DNA from: Alphaproteobacteria bacterium
Lineage (GTDB): Bacteria; Myxococcota_A; UBA796; GCA-2862545
Length of the DNA stretch: 64,000 bases
Direction of reading: 5' to 3'
Assembly: GCA_020632925.1 (NCBI GenBank)
Contig: JACKER010000031.1
Coordinates: forward strand, 15,950 to 79,949
Shown in pieces: positions 9,264-17,722 of the stretch; the stretch's first letter is position 1, and each line of letters opens with the position of its first letter. The notes under the pieces were generated by a model, which saw nothing but the letters and a program-made list of their open reading frames with translations, searched no databases and was not told the DNA's origin. The position numbers and the translations under genes are program-made.

Positions 9264-10759
9264 GGGCTGCTCACCACCGCGACGCCGGGTCCGGCCGTCA
9301 CCACCGCCTCGACGGCGCCCTGATCACCGATGCGGACCTGGTACGTCCCGGGAGCCAGCTCGGACAGGTCCTCCGGGGTCTTGCCCGAGGGGCCGCCCTC
9401 GATCTGGAAATCCAGCCCCGACGGCTCCGAGAGGACGAGCAGGCCGCCGGGCGTGCGCGACTTCATGCGCGCCGCGGCGATCTTCTTGAGCTCGTTGGCG
9501 TCGTCGGGGGCGTTGGGCTTCCCGGCGGCGATCTTGAGCATCGTGGCGGCGGAGGTGAAGTCGCCGGTCTGGAGCGCCTGCAGCCCCTCCTGGCGGAAGG
9601 TGAAGGCCTCGTCCATCGAGCCGAGGGCGTTCACGGAGGGGCCGTCGTCGCCGCTCATGGCGATCGCCACGCCCGCGCCGATCACCACGAGGAACGCGAT
9701 CCCCGCAGCCAGGAGCCCGACCGCCGCGGTCCCGACCCCGGCGATGTTCCGCATCAGCTGGTTGGACTCGACCTCGGCCAGCGCCGGAGCCGCCAGCGTG
9801 TCGATGGTCGCCTGGCGATGGATCGACGGGTTCGTCCCGCTGTTCATCGAGGCCGTCATGTCCGGGTCCTCGAACGCCATCTCGAGCGCGAACGCGAGCT
9901 CGCTGCCGTCCGCCGGGCGTTGTGCCGGATCGGGCGAGAGGCATCGCTCCACCAGGGCGATGACCGACCGCGGGATGTCCGTGTCGGGCGGGAGCGCGCC
10001 CGCGAGAGGAACGAAGCCACCGGTCAGCTGCTGGACCACGATCTGCTGCACGCCTTCGCCACGGAAGGGCTTCCGGGCCGTGAGCATCTGGTAGAACATG
10101 ACCGCGAGGCCGTAGACGTCGCCGCGGGTGGTCGCCGGGACGCCCTGGAAGAGCTCGGGCGCCATGTACATCGCCGAGCCGAGCATCTGGTTGTTCCGGG
10201 TGAGCGCCTCCGAGCCGTCGGTGAGCTTGGAGAGTCCGAAGTCCAACAGCTTCACGATGACCTTGTCGGCGTCTTCGTACAGCATGACGTTGGATGGCTT
10301 CAGATCCCGGTGGATCATACCGATGCGATGCGCTTCTGCTACCCCGGCAATCATCTGTCGCGCAACGACCCGGAAGGCCTCGATCCCCAGCGGTCCTTGC
10401 TGCTTGATGTACCGTGACAGGGTGACACCCGGAACCCACTCCATCGCGATGAAATCGAGTCCGGTCCGCTGGTCGCGCCCGTAGTCGAACACCTGCACGA
10501 CGTTCGGGTGGGAGAGGCGGGACATGCTGCGAGCTTCGCGGAGGAACCTGGCCTCTGCGTCATCGTCGCCGTCCTGGGCGCGCACCAGCTTCAGCACGAC
10601 GTCGCGGTCCAGGGTGTCCTGCTTCGCCAGGTACACCACGCCCATCCCGCCCTGCCCGACGCACCGCTGCACGGTGTACCTGTTGGCCACCGAGCTGCCG
10701 ATGAGCCGCTCCGGATCACGCTCCTGATTGCGCGGACGTTCGTCGGTCGCTTCGTCCAT
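9260..10759 (-). CDS. Membrane Ser/Thr kinase with periplasmic PEGA domain
   Basis: 499 residues. Kinase domain about 28-295: GQGGMGVV, catalytic Lys 57, HRDLKPSN (150), DFG (173-175), APE. A transmembrane helix at about 348-370 separates it from an outer segment with a TPR-like stretch (FRQEGLQALQTGDFTSAATML) and a C-terminal PEGA domain (about 440-495). PEGA kinases are thought to sense envelope or wall signals. The ATG 10759 has a strong GAGGAGG ribosome site. It is closely similar to the kinase at 13423 through the first 175 residues, suggesting duplication. First gene of a kinase-kinase-FHA operon. Confidence 0.94.
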   Translation of the reverse strand: MDEATDERPRNQERDPERLIGSSVANRYTVQRCVGQGGMGVVYLAKQDTLDRDVVLKLVRAQDGDDDAEARFLREARSMSRLSHPNVVQVFDYGRDQRTGLDFIAMEWVPGVTLSRYIKQQGPLGIEAFRVVARQMIAGVAEAHRIGMIHRDLKPSNVMLYEDADKVIVKLLDFGLSKLTDGSEALTRNNQMLGSAMYMAPELFQGVPATTRGDVYGLAVMFYQMLTARKPFRGEGVQQIVVQQLTGGFVPLAGALPPDTDIPRSVIALVERCLSPDPAQRPADGSELAFALEMAFEDPDMTASMNSGTNPSIHRQATIDTLAAPALAEVESNQLMRNIAGVGTAAVGLLAAGIAFLVVIGAGVAIAMSGDDGPSVNALGSMDEAFTFRQEGLQALQTGDFTSAATMLKIAAGKPNAPDDANELKKIAAARMKSRTPGGLLVLSEPSGLDFQIEGGPSGKTPEDLSELAPGTYQVRIGDQGAVEAVVTAGPGVAVVSSP

Positions 10760-10860
10760 CCGACCTCCTCGCCATCTCGACTCGTTACGACGTTACCCTG
10801 ACGGGCACCGGCCGCGAGGTACCGGACGGTATCATAGGGGATGTCGGAGGTGTGAGGAGC
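10760..10860. promoter_or_regulatory. Divergent control region between PEGA kinase and winged-helix regulator
   Basis: The 101 bases separate two divergent signalling genes. They hold a direct repeat CGTTAC-GA-CGTTAC (10783-10796) and a short inverted repeat TACC-GGAC-GGTA (10820-10831), either of which could be the site of the winged-helix protein encoded next door. I see no convincing -35/-10 pair. GGAGG at 10846-10850 serves the regulator start at 10861. Confidence 0.4.
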
Positions 10861-13269
10861 GTGACACCGACCCATCCGGTGCTGGTGCTTGGCGACCTCG
10901 AGATCGACCTCACGAGCGGGGCCGCCGCACGTGCGGGCGAAGAGGTCTCGCTGACGCCCAAGGAGGTCGCGATCCTGCGCCACCTGTCGGCTCGGACGGA
11001 CGAGGACGTCGACCGGGACGAGCTGTACGCTGCGGTCTGGGGCTATGGCGCGGGCGTGGTGTCCCGGACGCTGGACACCACGATCCACCGCCTCCGGCTG
11101 AAGATCGAGCCCAACCCCGCGCAGCCCACCTGGCTACGGACGGTCCACGGTCGCGGATACCGGCTCGTGCGGTCCGCCGCGAGGCCCGCACGCTCGCGAT
11201 GGACGGGGCGCGGACCCGAGCTGCGGCGGATCGCGGAGCTGATGGAGCTCGGCCCGGTGCTGCTGTACGGCGCGCCCGGATCCGGCGTGTCCACGGTCGC
11301 TCGGATGTGGGCGGAGGGCCACCCGACGGCGCGCCTCGTGGAGGGGAGCGATCGCGAGGAGGTGCTGCGCGCGCTCGACGAGCCGGGGCCCCTGGTCGTG
11401 GTGGATCTCCCGACGGATCGCGCGATCGTCCGGGCCGCCTCCACGCGCCGGGAGCCGACGGTCGCGGCGACGACCTCCGCGGTCGGGTGGTCGGCGGGAC
11501 GGGTCCGCGTCGGGGGGCTGCTGCCGGGCGATGCCGTCGAGCTGCTGGTCCGCGCCTGGCGTCTGGCCGAGGACTCGCCTCCGCCGAGCCTGGACGTGTT
11601 GCGCACCCTGGCGGAGAGCGTCGACTTCGTGCCGGTCGCGCTCGAGGCGGTCGGCAGGCACGCCGCGGCCGTCGGCGTCGCCGCGGTCCTGGACGGGATC
11701 GCGGTCGGGCTCGGGCCTGCCTCCCCGCTGTGTACGAGGGTCCGCGATCGGTTCGAGCAAGCGTGGCTGAGGCTCGGCGCCACCGATCGGCTCGTGATGA
11801 CCCTGGTGGCCGAGTTCGGCGGTGCCGTCTCGATGACCGTGGTGCGCGACGTTCTGCGCGACGTGGAGGACCTCGGTGGGACCATGGCCTCGCTCGTGGA
11901 CGCGGGTTGGCTCGTGTCCGACGACGCCGGCGTCGTGTCCTGCTACTGGCACGTCCGGAGCTGCGTCGGGCGCGTGTCGGGTGCGGAGGAGCGCGAACGG
12001 TGTCGCCTCCTCCGGAGGGCGTGGGCGCAGGCCGCGATCGCCGCCACCGGGGACCCGGAGCGTTGGATGTTGTCGGCGCTCCAGGCCGAGCTGCGCGCTG
12101 CGCGCGAGCCACTCGAGGTGGCCGCGCTCGCCGAGGCCGTGACGGCCGGGCTCGAACGGCGTGGCGCGGCGGACGGCGTGCAGCGGGTGTGCGAGGACGC
12201 GGTCCGGCGCGCGACCGGGGACCCGGTGGCGGAGGCCCGGCTCCGGTTGTTGCGCGCTCGGCACCTCCAACACGTCGGCGATCCCCGTCTCGTCGAGGAC
12301 GCGAACCGAGCGATCGACCTCGCGCTTCCCCGGGAGCGGTGGGATCTCGTGGCGCGCGCGCTCGGCCTGCTGGCCACGTGGCACCAAGCCCGCGGATCGG
12401 TCGCGGAGGCCGACGCGGCCCTCGCGCGCAGCGCGGACATCGCCGAGCGGCGCGGGCGCTGGCGGGAGCACCGCTACGCCCAGGGCCTGGTGCTGCACGC
12501 CCGAGGGGACTTCGGGGGGGCGGCGGCCGTGCTCCGTGAGGCCCACGTGCTCGCGGTGCGCGACGGTGACGCGGCCCTTGCGAGGGACGCGCTGCTCAAG
12601 GCGGCGGTGGTGCTGGCGGACGCGGGGTTGCTCGACGAGTCGGCGTCCACGGCCGAGCAGTGCCTGCGCCTCGGGCTGGCCTCACCCGCCGCCGAGGCGG
12701 TGCTGCACGGCACCATGGGGCAGGTCGAGCTCCAGCGGGGTCGGTTCGAGCGTGCCCGTGAGCACTACGCGGTCTGCCTCCGTGCGTCGCGATCCGCGGC
12801 CCGACCCGAGGGCGAGGCTGCCGGCCGGGTGGGGCTCGGGGTGGCCGCGCTCGCCGAGGGCGACTGGGACCGTGCCTTCGAGGAGCTGGAGGCGGCGCTC
12901 GAGACCTGGGCCCGCCACCACTCCCCGATGTGGCTGGGGCTCGCGCGCTCGATGCTGGCGCTCGCGCACCACGGCGCCGGCGAGCGTGACGTCGCCCGAC
13001 TCGTCGCCCGCGACGCGTTCGAGGTGCTGGTGGACGTGGCGCCTCGTCAGGCGTGGCGGGTGCGCTCCTGGGAGGCGTTGCTCGCGGGCGAACGAGCCGG
13101 CGCAGAGGCGCTGGAGATGGCGCAGGCAGCGCTGGCGCGCGCCGAGGAGTTGCAGGACGCCGTGGGGAACGCGCTGGCCCGGTCCGTCCTCGATCGCATC
13201 CACGGTCGTGCCGCCCTGGTGGCTCCTCCGCAGCCGTTCGGTTCGATCCTGGCGCGACTCGAACCCTGA
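10861..13269 (+). CDS. OmpR-type winged-helix regulator with degenerate STAND ATPase and TPR domains
   Basis: About 802 residues. Residues 5-105 form an OmpR/PhoB-type winged helix (LTPKEVAILRHL, TIHRLRLKIEP, TVHGRGYRL). Next comes an ATPase-like module with a Walker A lacking its lysine (GAPGSGVST, 137-145) and a Walker-B-like VVVDLP, then long TPR-like repeats to the end. This is the plan of AfsR/MalT-like STAND regulators, but ATP binding is doubtful. I take GTG 10861 as start because GGAGG lies 10 bases upstream; GTG 10852 is too close. Lies between two paralogous PEGA kinases and divergent from one; a likely transcriptional output of that island. Confidence 0.86.
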   Translation: MTPTHPVLVLGDLEIDLTSGAAARAGEEVSLTPKEVAILRHLSARTDEDVDRDELYAAVWGYGAGVVSRTLDTTIHRLRLKIEPNPAQPTWLRTVHGRGYRLVRSAARPARSRWTGRGPELRRIAELMELGPVLLYGAPGSGVSTVARMWAEGHPTARLVEGSDREEVLRALDEPGPLVVVDLPTDRAIVRAASTRREPTVAATTSAVGWSAGRVRVGGLLPGDAVELLVRAWRLAEDSPPPSLDVLRTLAESVDFVPVALEAVGRHAAAVGVAAVLDGIAVGLGPASPLCTRVRDRFEQAWLRLGATDRLVMTLVAEFGGAVSMTVVRDVLRDVEDLGGTMASLVDAGWLVSDDAGVVSCYWHVRSCVGRVSGAEERERCRLLRRAWAQAAIAATGDPERWMLSALQAELRAAREPLEVAALAEAVTAGLERRGAADGVQRVCEDAVRRATGDPVAEARLRLLRARHLQHVGDPRLVEDANRAIDLALPRERWDLVARALGLLATWHQARGSVAEADAALARSADIAERRGRWREHRYAQGLVLHARGDFGGAAAVLREAHVLAVRDGDAALARDALLKAAVVLADAGLLDESASTAEQCLRLGLASPAAEAVLHGTMGQVELQRGRFERAREHYAVCLRASRSAARPEGEAAGRVGLGVAALAEGDWDRAFEELEAALETWARHHSPMWLGLARSMLALAHHGAGERDVARLVARDAFEVLVDVAPRQAWRVRSWEALLAGERAGAEALEMAQAALARAEELQDAVGNALARSVLDRIHGRAALVAPPQPFGSILARLEP

Positions 13270-13422
13270 TACCCGACCGAAACTCGAATCCTGGCTCGTT
13301 GGAACGCCGGGTTTGGGGAATGTGTCGCGGTTTGTGACATGTGTGACGTAGAAGTGCGTCATTTCGTCGCAGTACCGTACCGGCTGAATCCGACGCGGGG
13401 TCGGACGTTCAGGAGTGGTCGT
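13270..13422 (+). promoter_or_regulatory. Control region upstream of second PEGA kinase operon
   Basis: Two inverted repeats are visible: TGACG-N8-CGTCA (13344-13361) and TCCGAC-GCGGG-GTCGGA (13389-13405), the latter just before the AGGAGTGG ribosome site. A TTTGTGACATGTGTGACG stretch holds a direct repeat of TGTGAC. GGAACG at 13301 with GTC at 13324 is spaced like an ECF promoter, but this is weak. Together they suggest a regulated operon start; the binding proteins are unknown. Confidence 0.4.
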
Positions 13423-15456
13423 ATGTCCGACCCGGTACTTGACCCAGAGGGCATTCTCGGGCGCGTGCTCGCGGAGCGCTATCGAATCGTGCGGTTTCTG
13501 GGTCGCGGGGGGATGGGTTCCATCTATCTCGCCACCCAGCTGCAGCTCGAGCGCGACGTCGTCGTCAAGACGATCCGCAGCAAGGAGGACGAGGACGCGG
13601 AGGCCCGCTTCCAGCGCGAGGCCCGCAGCCTGTCGCGGCTGTCGCATCCCAATGTCGTGCAGATCTTCGATCACGGGCGTGATGCAGCGACGGGACTGTT
13701 GTTCATCGTCATGGAGGCCGTGCCCGGCATCAACCTCGCGCAGTATCTGAAGGAGCACGGGGCGCTGCCTTTCGCGAGCTTCGCTGCCATCGCGACCCAG
13801 CTCGCGTCGGGCGTGGGCGAGGCGCACCGTCAGGGACTGATCCACCGGGATCTCAAGCCCTCCAACATCATGCTGTCCTCGATCGAGGGCGGGCTGCGCC
13901 TCAAGCTGCTGGACTTCGGGCTGTCCAAGTCCATGGGCGGTGAGTCGCTGACGGGGACCGGTCAGACCGTCGGCACCTGCAAGTACATGGCGCCCGAGCA
14001 GTTCGGCGACGGCACGATCGACGCGCGGGCCGACGTGTACGCCATGGGCGTGGTGCTCTACGAGATGTTGGCCGGCCGGCGTCCGTTCGAGGCGGACGAT
14101 CCGCAGACGCAGCTCAACATGCAGCTGGCGGGCAAGGCCCCTTCGCTCGGGAAGCTGCTGGGCGCCGGGCACCCGGCTCCGCCCGAGCTGGTCTCGCTCA
14201 TCGAGCGGTGTCTCGCCGCGGATCGCAACAAGCGGCCCCAGGACGCCGGCGAGGTCGCTCGCCTGCTCGACCACGCGCTCGACCTGTCCTCCAAGCGCCG
14301 CGCTGCCGTCATCCTGCCGTCGGGCATCCCGGATTCCATTCCGTCGACCACGCATACGGGGAGCAGCATGCGATCCAACGATCCCATGTCCCAGACGCGA
14401 TCCTCGACGCGGGCCGAGGTCGGCGTCATGGCCGGGATGGCCACCGCGATCATGGGGATCGGCGCGCTCATCATCGTCCTGCTGCTGCTCGTCATCGGGT
14501 TCGGCTGGTACAGCATGAGCAAGCAGGACACCACGGCGCAAACGACCGAGATCCGCGCCGACCAGGTCACTGCCTTCCGCAAGGAGGGCCTCCAGGCGCT
14601 CACGGCCAAGGACTATGACAAGGCCGTGACCATGTTCCAGGTCGCGGTCGAGAAGGCGCCCGAGGACTCCGACATCAAGGACCTGCTGCGGCTGGCGATC
14701 GAGGCGCGGGACCGCGCGGCCCAGGCGCCGCCCCCGGCCCCCGAGCCCGCCGTCGCGATGGTGGAGCCCGAGCCGGAGCCCGAGCCGGAGCCGCAGCCCT
14801 CCAAGCCCTCGCCCTCGCCCTCGCCCTCGCCGAAGCCGACGCCCAAGCCGGTGGCCCAGGCTCCCAAGCCCAAGCCCACTGCCGAGGTGTCCCGTCCCGC
14901 GCCCGCGCCCGTGGTCAAGACCGGCACGATCTTCATCGCGTCCGCGCCCAAGGGCCTCGCCTTCAGCATCCCCGGGGTCGGTGACGGGGTCACGCCCGCC
15001 AGCCTCATGGACGTCCCCGCGGGCACGTTCACGGTCACCTTCTACGACGGTGGGCGCGCCATCCACTCCACCTCCGTCGAGGTGAAGGCCGGCGAGGGCG
15101 CGCTGATCGACGTGGACCTGGCCGACAAGATGACGCCCGCTCCCGCTCCTGCGCCCGAGCCGGTGGTCGCCGCTCCCGCTCCTGCGCCCGAGCCCGCTCC
15201 CGCCCCCTCGCCGGAGCCGGTCGTCCAGCCGGCCACGATGGCGTCCGAGGTCGCGAAGGGCGATCTCGAGGTCTCCTCCCCGAACGTGTTCGGTGAGGTC
15301 TGGGCCGGCGGCGTCCGGTGTGGTCCCGCCCCCGTCGTCTGCAAGGGCCTGCCCGCGGGGTCGGTCACCATCGAGATCCGGTCCGGCAAGAAGGTGTTGC
15401 GCACCCAGCAGGCCACCGTCGTCGCCGACACGCGCTCCCACATCACCGTTCGCTGA
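13423..15456 (+). CDS. Membrane Ser/Thr kinase with TPR-like and two PEGA domains
   Basis: 677 residues from ATG 13423, chosen for its AGGAGTGG ribosome site. Kinase about 20-285: GRGGMGSI, Lys 49, HRDLKPSN (141), DFG (164-166), APE. Transmembrane helix about 337-362, then a TPR-like segment (371-420), Pro/Glu and Pro/Ser/Lys repeats (PEPEPEPEPQP), a PEGA domain (about 500-560), a Pro/Ala linker, and a second PEGA-like domain at the end. The outer part is longer than in its paralogue at 9260. Ten bases separate it from a TonB receptor gene, so kinase and receptor are probably co-transcribed, pointing to a role sensing envelope status or uptake. Confidence 0.94.
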   Translation: MSDPVLDPEGILGRVLAERYRIVRFLGRGGMGSIYLATQLQLERDVVVKTIRSKEDEDAEARFQREARSLSRLSHPNVVQIFDHGRDAATGLLFIVMEAVPGINLAQYLKEHGALPFASFAAIATQLASGVGEAHRQGLIHRDLKPSNIMLSSIEGGLRLKLLDFGLSKSMGGESLTGTGQTVGTCKYMAPEQFGDGTIDARADVYAMGVVLYEMLAGRRPFEADDPQTQLNMQLAGKAPSLGKLLGAGHPAPPELVSLIERCLAADRNKRPQDAGEVARLLDHALDLSSKRRAAVILPSGIPDSIPSTTHTGSSMRSNDPMSQTRSSTRAEVGVMAGMATAIMGIGALIIVLLLLVIGFGWYSMSKQDTTAQTTEIRADQVTAFRKEGLQALTAKDYDKAVTMFQVAVEKAPEDSDIKDLLRLAIEARDRAAQAPPPAPEPAVAMVEPEPEPEPEPQPSKPSPSPSPSPKPTPKPVAQAPKPKPTAEVSRPAPAPVVKTGTIFIASAPKGLAFSIPGVGDGVTPASLMDVPAGTFTVTFYDGGRAIHSTSVEVKAGEGALIDVDLADKMTPAPAPAPEPVVAAPAPAPEPAPAPSPEPVVQPATMASEVAKGDLEVSSPNVFGEVWAGGVRCGPAPVVCKGLPAGSVTIEIRSGKKVLRTQQATVVADTRSHITVR

Positions 15457-15466
15457 GGAACACGCC

Positions 15467-17689
15467 GTGAACAAGCCCCCCCGCTCGGCCCTCGCCCCAC
15501 TGTGCCTGCTGGCCATGTACGCCTCGTCCGCGTTCGCGCAGGACGAGGAGGATGGCCCGACGACCTTCGAGCCCGTGGACGCCCTCCGCAACGAGGTTCA
15601 GGTGTCCACCAAGGTCGTCCAGCCCGCGATCGTGACGCCGGCCTCCGTGTCCGTGGTCACCCGCGATCAGATCGCCCGATCGGGCTACCGGTCGGTGGCG
15701 GAGGCCCTGGCCCAGGTGCCCGGGTTCTACGTCTCGTACGATCTGGTCGGATACAACGTCGCCGTTCGCGGCGCCTTCGGTGGCGCGCGCGCCGGCAGCC
15801 GCCTCCTCAAGATCATGATCGACGGCGTGCCGGTGCCGTTCTCGCAGTCCGAGATCTATCTCCTCGGGCCCGAGTTCGTGCCCATCACATCCGTCGAGCG
15901 TATCGAGGTCCTGCGCGGCCCGGCGTCCTCCCTGTACGGTGCGGGTGCGTACGCCGGCGCGATCAACATCGTCACCCGACAGGACCCCTACGAGGGGCAG
16001 GTGACCGCGAGTGCCGAGCTCCGGGGCTACCAGGGCCTGGCGGGGATCAGCGGCACCGGCGGCGATGGCACGGTGCAGATCATCGGCGGCACCACCAACG
16101 TCCTGCTGGGTGCGGCCGGTGTGCTCGAGAACCGCAGCGGCCTGTCGTACCCCGATCCGGCCGACTACGACGGCGATGTCGCGTCCTGGCTCCAGCTGCG
16201 CCGGAACTCGCTCGGGTTGACCGACGAGACCAGCGAGGACCAGGCCCAGCCGGCGGTCGTCTTCGGCCGGGCGACCCAGGTCCTCGGTGGCGGCCGTCTG
16301 ACCCTGTTCGGCCTCGGACAGTTCTCCTCGCGCGACGCGGAGTTCTCCGACCTCACGGTCCTGTCGCACGACACCCGCCAGGCGGTGAACAACTGGAAGG
16401 TCGCCGCCGCCTACGATCGTCCGCTGACGGTCGGCCTGTCCGCCACCGCGCGCGCCTCCGTCGCCGGCGGCTCCACCCTCGCCAGCGACCAGATCTACGC
16501 GCGCGGCGAGCCCTTCTTCTACAGCCGGAGCCTGTCCTTCACGACGGTCTCGGGCGCGGCAGAGGTCAGGTACGACTTCCCGAACCTCGGGTTCGTCCTC
16601 CTCGGCGGCGACGCCATGTTCGACGCGGAGCGCCTGCCCGACATCAACAGCGTCGACCTCACGACGGAGGCGAACACCGACCTGAACGTTCCGTTCGAGG
16701 CGAACATCTCGAACTTCGCCGGCTACCTGCAGGCGGTCTATCCGTTCACGCCGGGCGTGGCGCTCGCCGCGGGCGGTCGGCTGGACGCGTGGCAGTCGAC
16801 CCCGACGTCGACCGACGAAGCCCTCGCGCCCGCACCCGACCCGCTCTCCTTCATGCAGGCCAACGCGCGTGTGGCCCTCAACCTCGACTACCAGGACCGC
16901 TTCGCCGTGAAGATGATCGGTGGTACCGCCTTCAAGGCCGCGTCGCCCGAGCAGCTCTACCTGGCGAACCCGATCCCCAACAACATCGAGGGCGATCCGA
17001 CCATCCAGCCGCAGCGGCTGTTCGGGGCGGAGGGGGTCGTCGAGGCCTACCCCACGAAGACGCTGCTGTTGTCGGCCAGCGTGTTCGCCAACCAGTACCG
17101 CGACACCATCGGCTACCAGTTGGTCCAGGGTAATCAGGTCGCGACCAGCTACGACGCCGACAACGTCGGTGGTGAGGTCTCGGCCCGGCTGCACCAGCCG
17201 ATCGAGGACAAGGGCTTCGTCGACGCCCAGGTCAACGTCTCGCTGCAGAACACGGTCACCGCCGCCGCCACCGACGTGACGACGGATCCGTTCGCGGCAG
17301 GGGATCCGGGCAAGGACTTCCCCGACAACGAGTCCGTGCCCCAGATGATGACCTACGCCCGCCTCTCGGGTGAGATCAGCCCGGCGCACGTCGCGCTCGT
17401 GGTGGAGCACCGGTACATCGGCGAGCGGACGCCCTCGCAGTCGAACCTGCTGCGCTGCACGGTCGTGAACATGTCCGACCCCTGCTACACGCTGCCGGCC
17501 TACCAGATCTTCGACATCGCCCTGTCCAGCACGACCGTGTGGCTGGACCAGAAGCAGACCTTCGGCCTCCGCGGTCTGGCGAAGGTCGAGAACCTGCTGG
17601 ACGCCCGCTACCTCGAGGTGGGCTTCAACGGAACGGACATCCCTGGTCTTCCGCGGACGTTCTGGCTTCGCGCCGACATCCTGTTGTAA
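15467..17689 (+). CDS. TonB-dependent outer-membrane receptor
   Basis: 740 residues. GTG 15467 has GAGGAA just upstream and gives a good signal peptide (NKPPRSALAPLCLLAMYA, cleaved near SAFA-QDEE). Plug domain about 45-190: SVSVVTRDQIARSGYRSV, ALAQVPGFYVSYD, SVERIEVLRGPASSLYGAG, AGAINIVT, the classical TonB plug signature. A barrel of about 540 residues follows, ending near FWLRADILL with the usual C-terminal aromatic strand region. Lacks the extra N-terminal domain of the receptor at 807. Sits between a PEGA kinase and a periplasmic-binding-protein-like lipoprotein, which may capture the same ligand. Substrate unknown. Confidence 0.93.
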   Translation: MNKPPRSALAPLCLLAMYASSAFAQDEEDGPTTFEPVDALRNEVQVSTKVVQPAIVTPASVSVVTRDQIARSGYRSVAEALAQVPGFYVSYDLVGYNVAVRGAFGGARAGSRLLKIMIDGVPVPFSQSEIYLLGPEFVPITSVERIEVLRGPASSLYGAGAYAGAINIVTRQDPYEGQVTASAELRGYQGLAGISGTGGDGTVQIIGGTTNVLLGAAGVLENRSGLSYPDPADYDGDVASWLQLRRNSLGLTDETSEDQAQPAVVFGRATQVLGGGRLTLFGLGQFSSRDAEFSDLTVLSHDTRQAVNNWKVAAAYDRPLTVGLSATARASVAGGSTLASDQIYARGEPFFYSRSLSFTTVSGAAEVRYDFPNLGFVLLGGDAMFDAERLPDINSVDLTTEANTDLNVPFEANISNFAGYLQAVYPFTPGVALAAGGRLDAWQSTPTSTDEALAPAPDPLSFMQANARVALNLDYQDRFAVKMIGGTAFKAASPEQLYLANPIPNNIEGDPTIQPQRLFGAEGVVEAYPTKTLLLSASVFANQYRDTIGYQLVQGNQVATSYDADNVGGEVSARLHQPIEDKGFVDAQVNVSLQNTVTAAATDVTTDPFAAGDPGKDFPDNESVPQMMTYARLSGEISPAHVALVVEHRYIGERTPSQSNLLRCTVVNMSDPCYTLPAYQIFDIALSSTTVWLDQKQTFGLRGLAKVENLLDARYLEVGFNGTDIPGLPRTFWLRADILL

Positions 17690-17722
17690 ACTGTTTCGCC
17701 CCCTGTCCAATCGGAGTACGTC

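Noticed and set aside
13301..13326. ECF promoter before the PEGA kinase
   Set aside because: The GGAACG and GTC spacing is plausible but the leader would be about 90 bases and there is no second example to support it; mentioned only within the control region.
14766..14850. Short tandem repeats possibly a phase-variable tract
   Set aside because: They encode Pro-Glu and Pro-Ser linkers within a kinase and keep the frame; variation would be in length only, with no evidence here.
12682..15591. A 969-residue minus-strand open frame
   Set aside because: Antisense to the winged-helix regulator and the PEGA kinase; its Arg/Gly repeats mirror their coding pattern.
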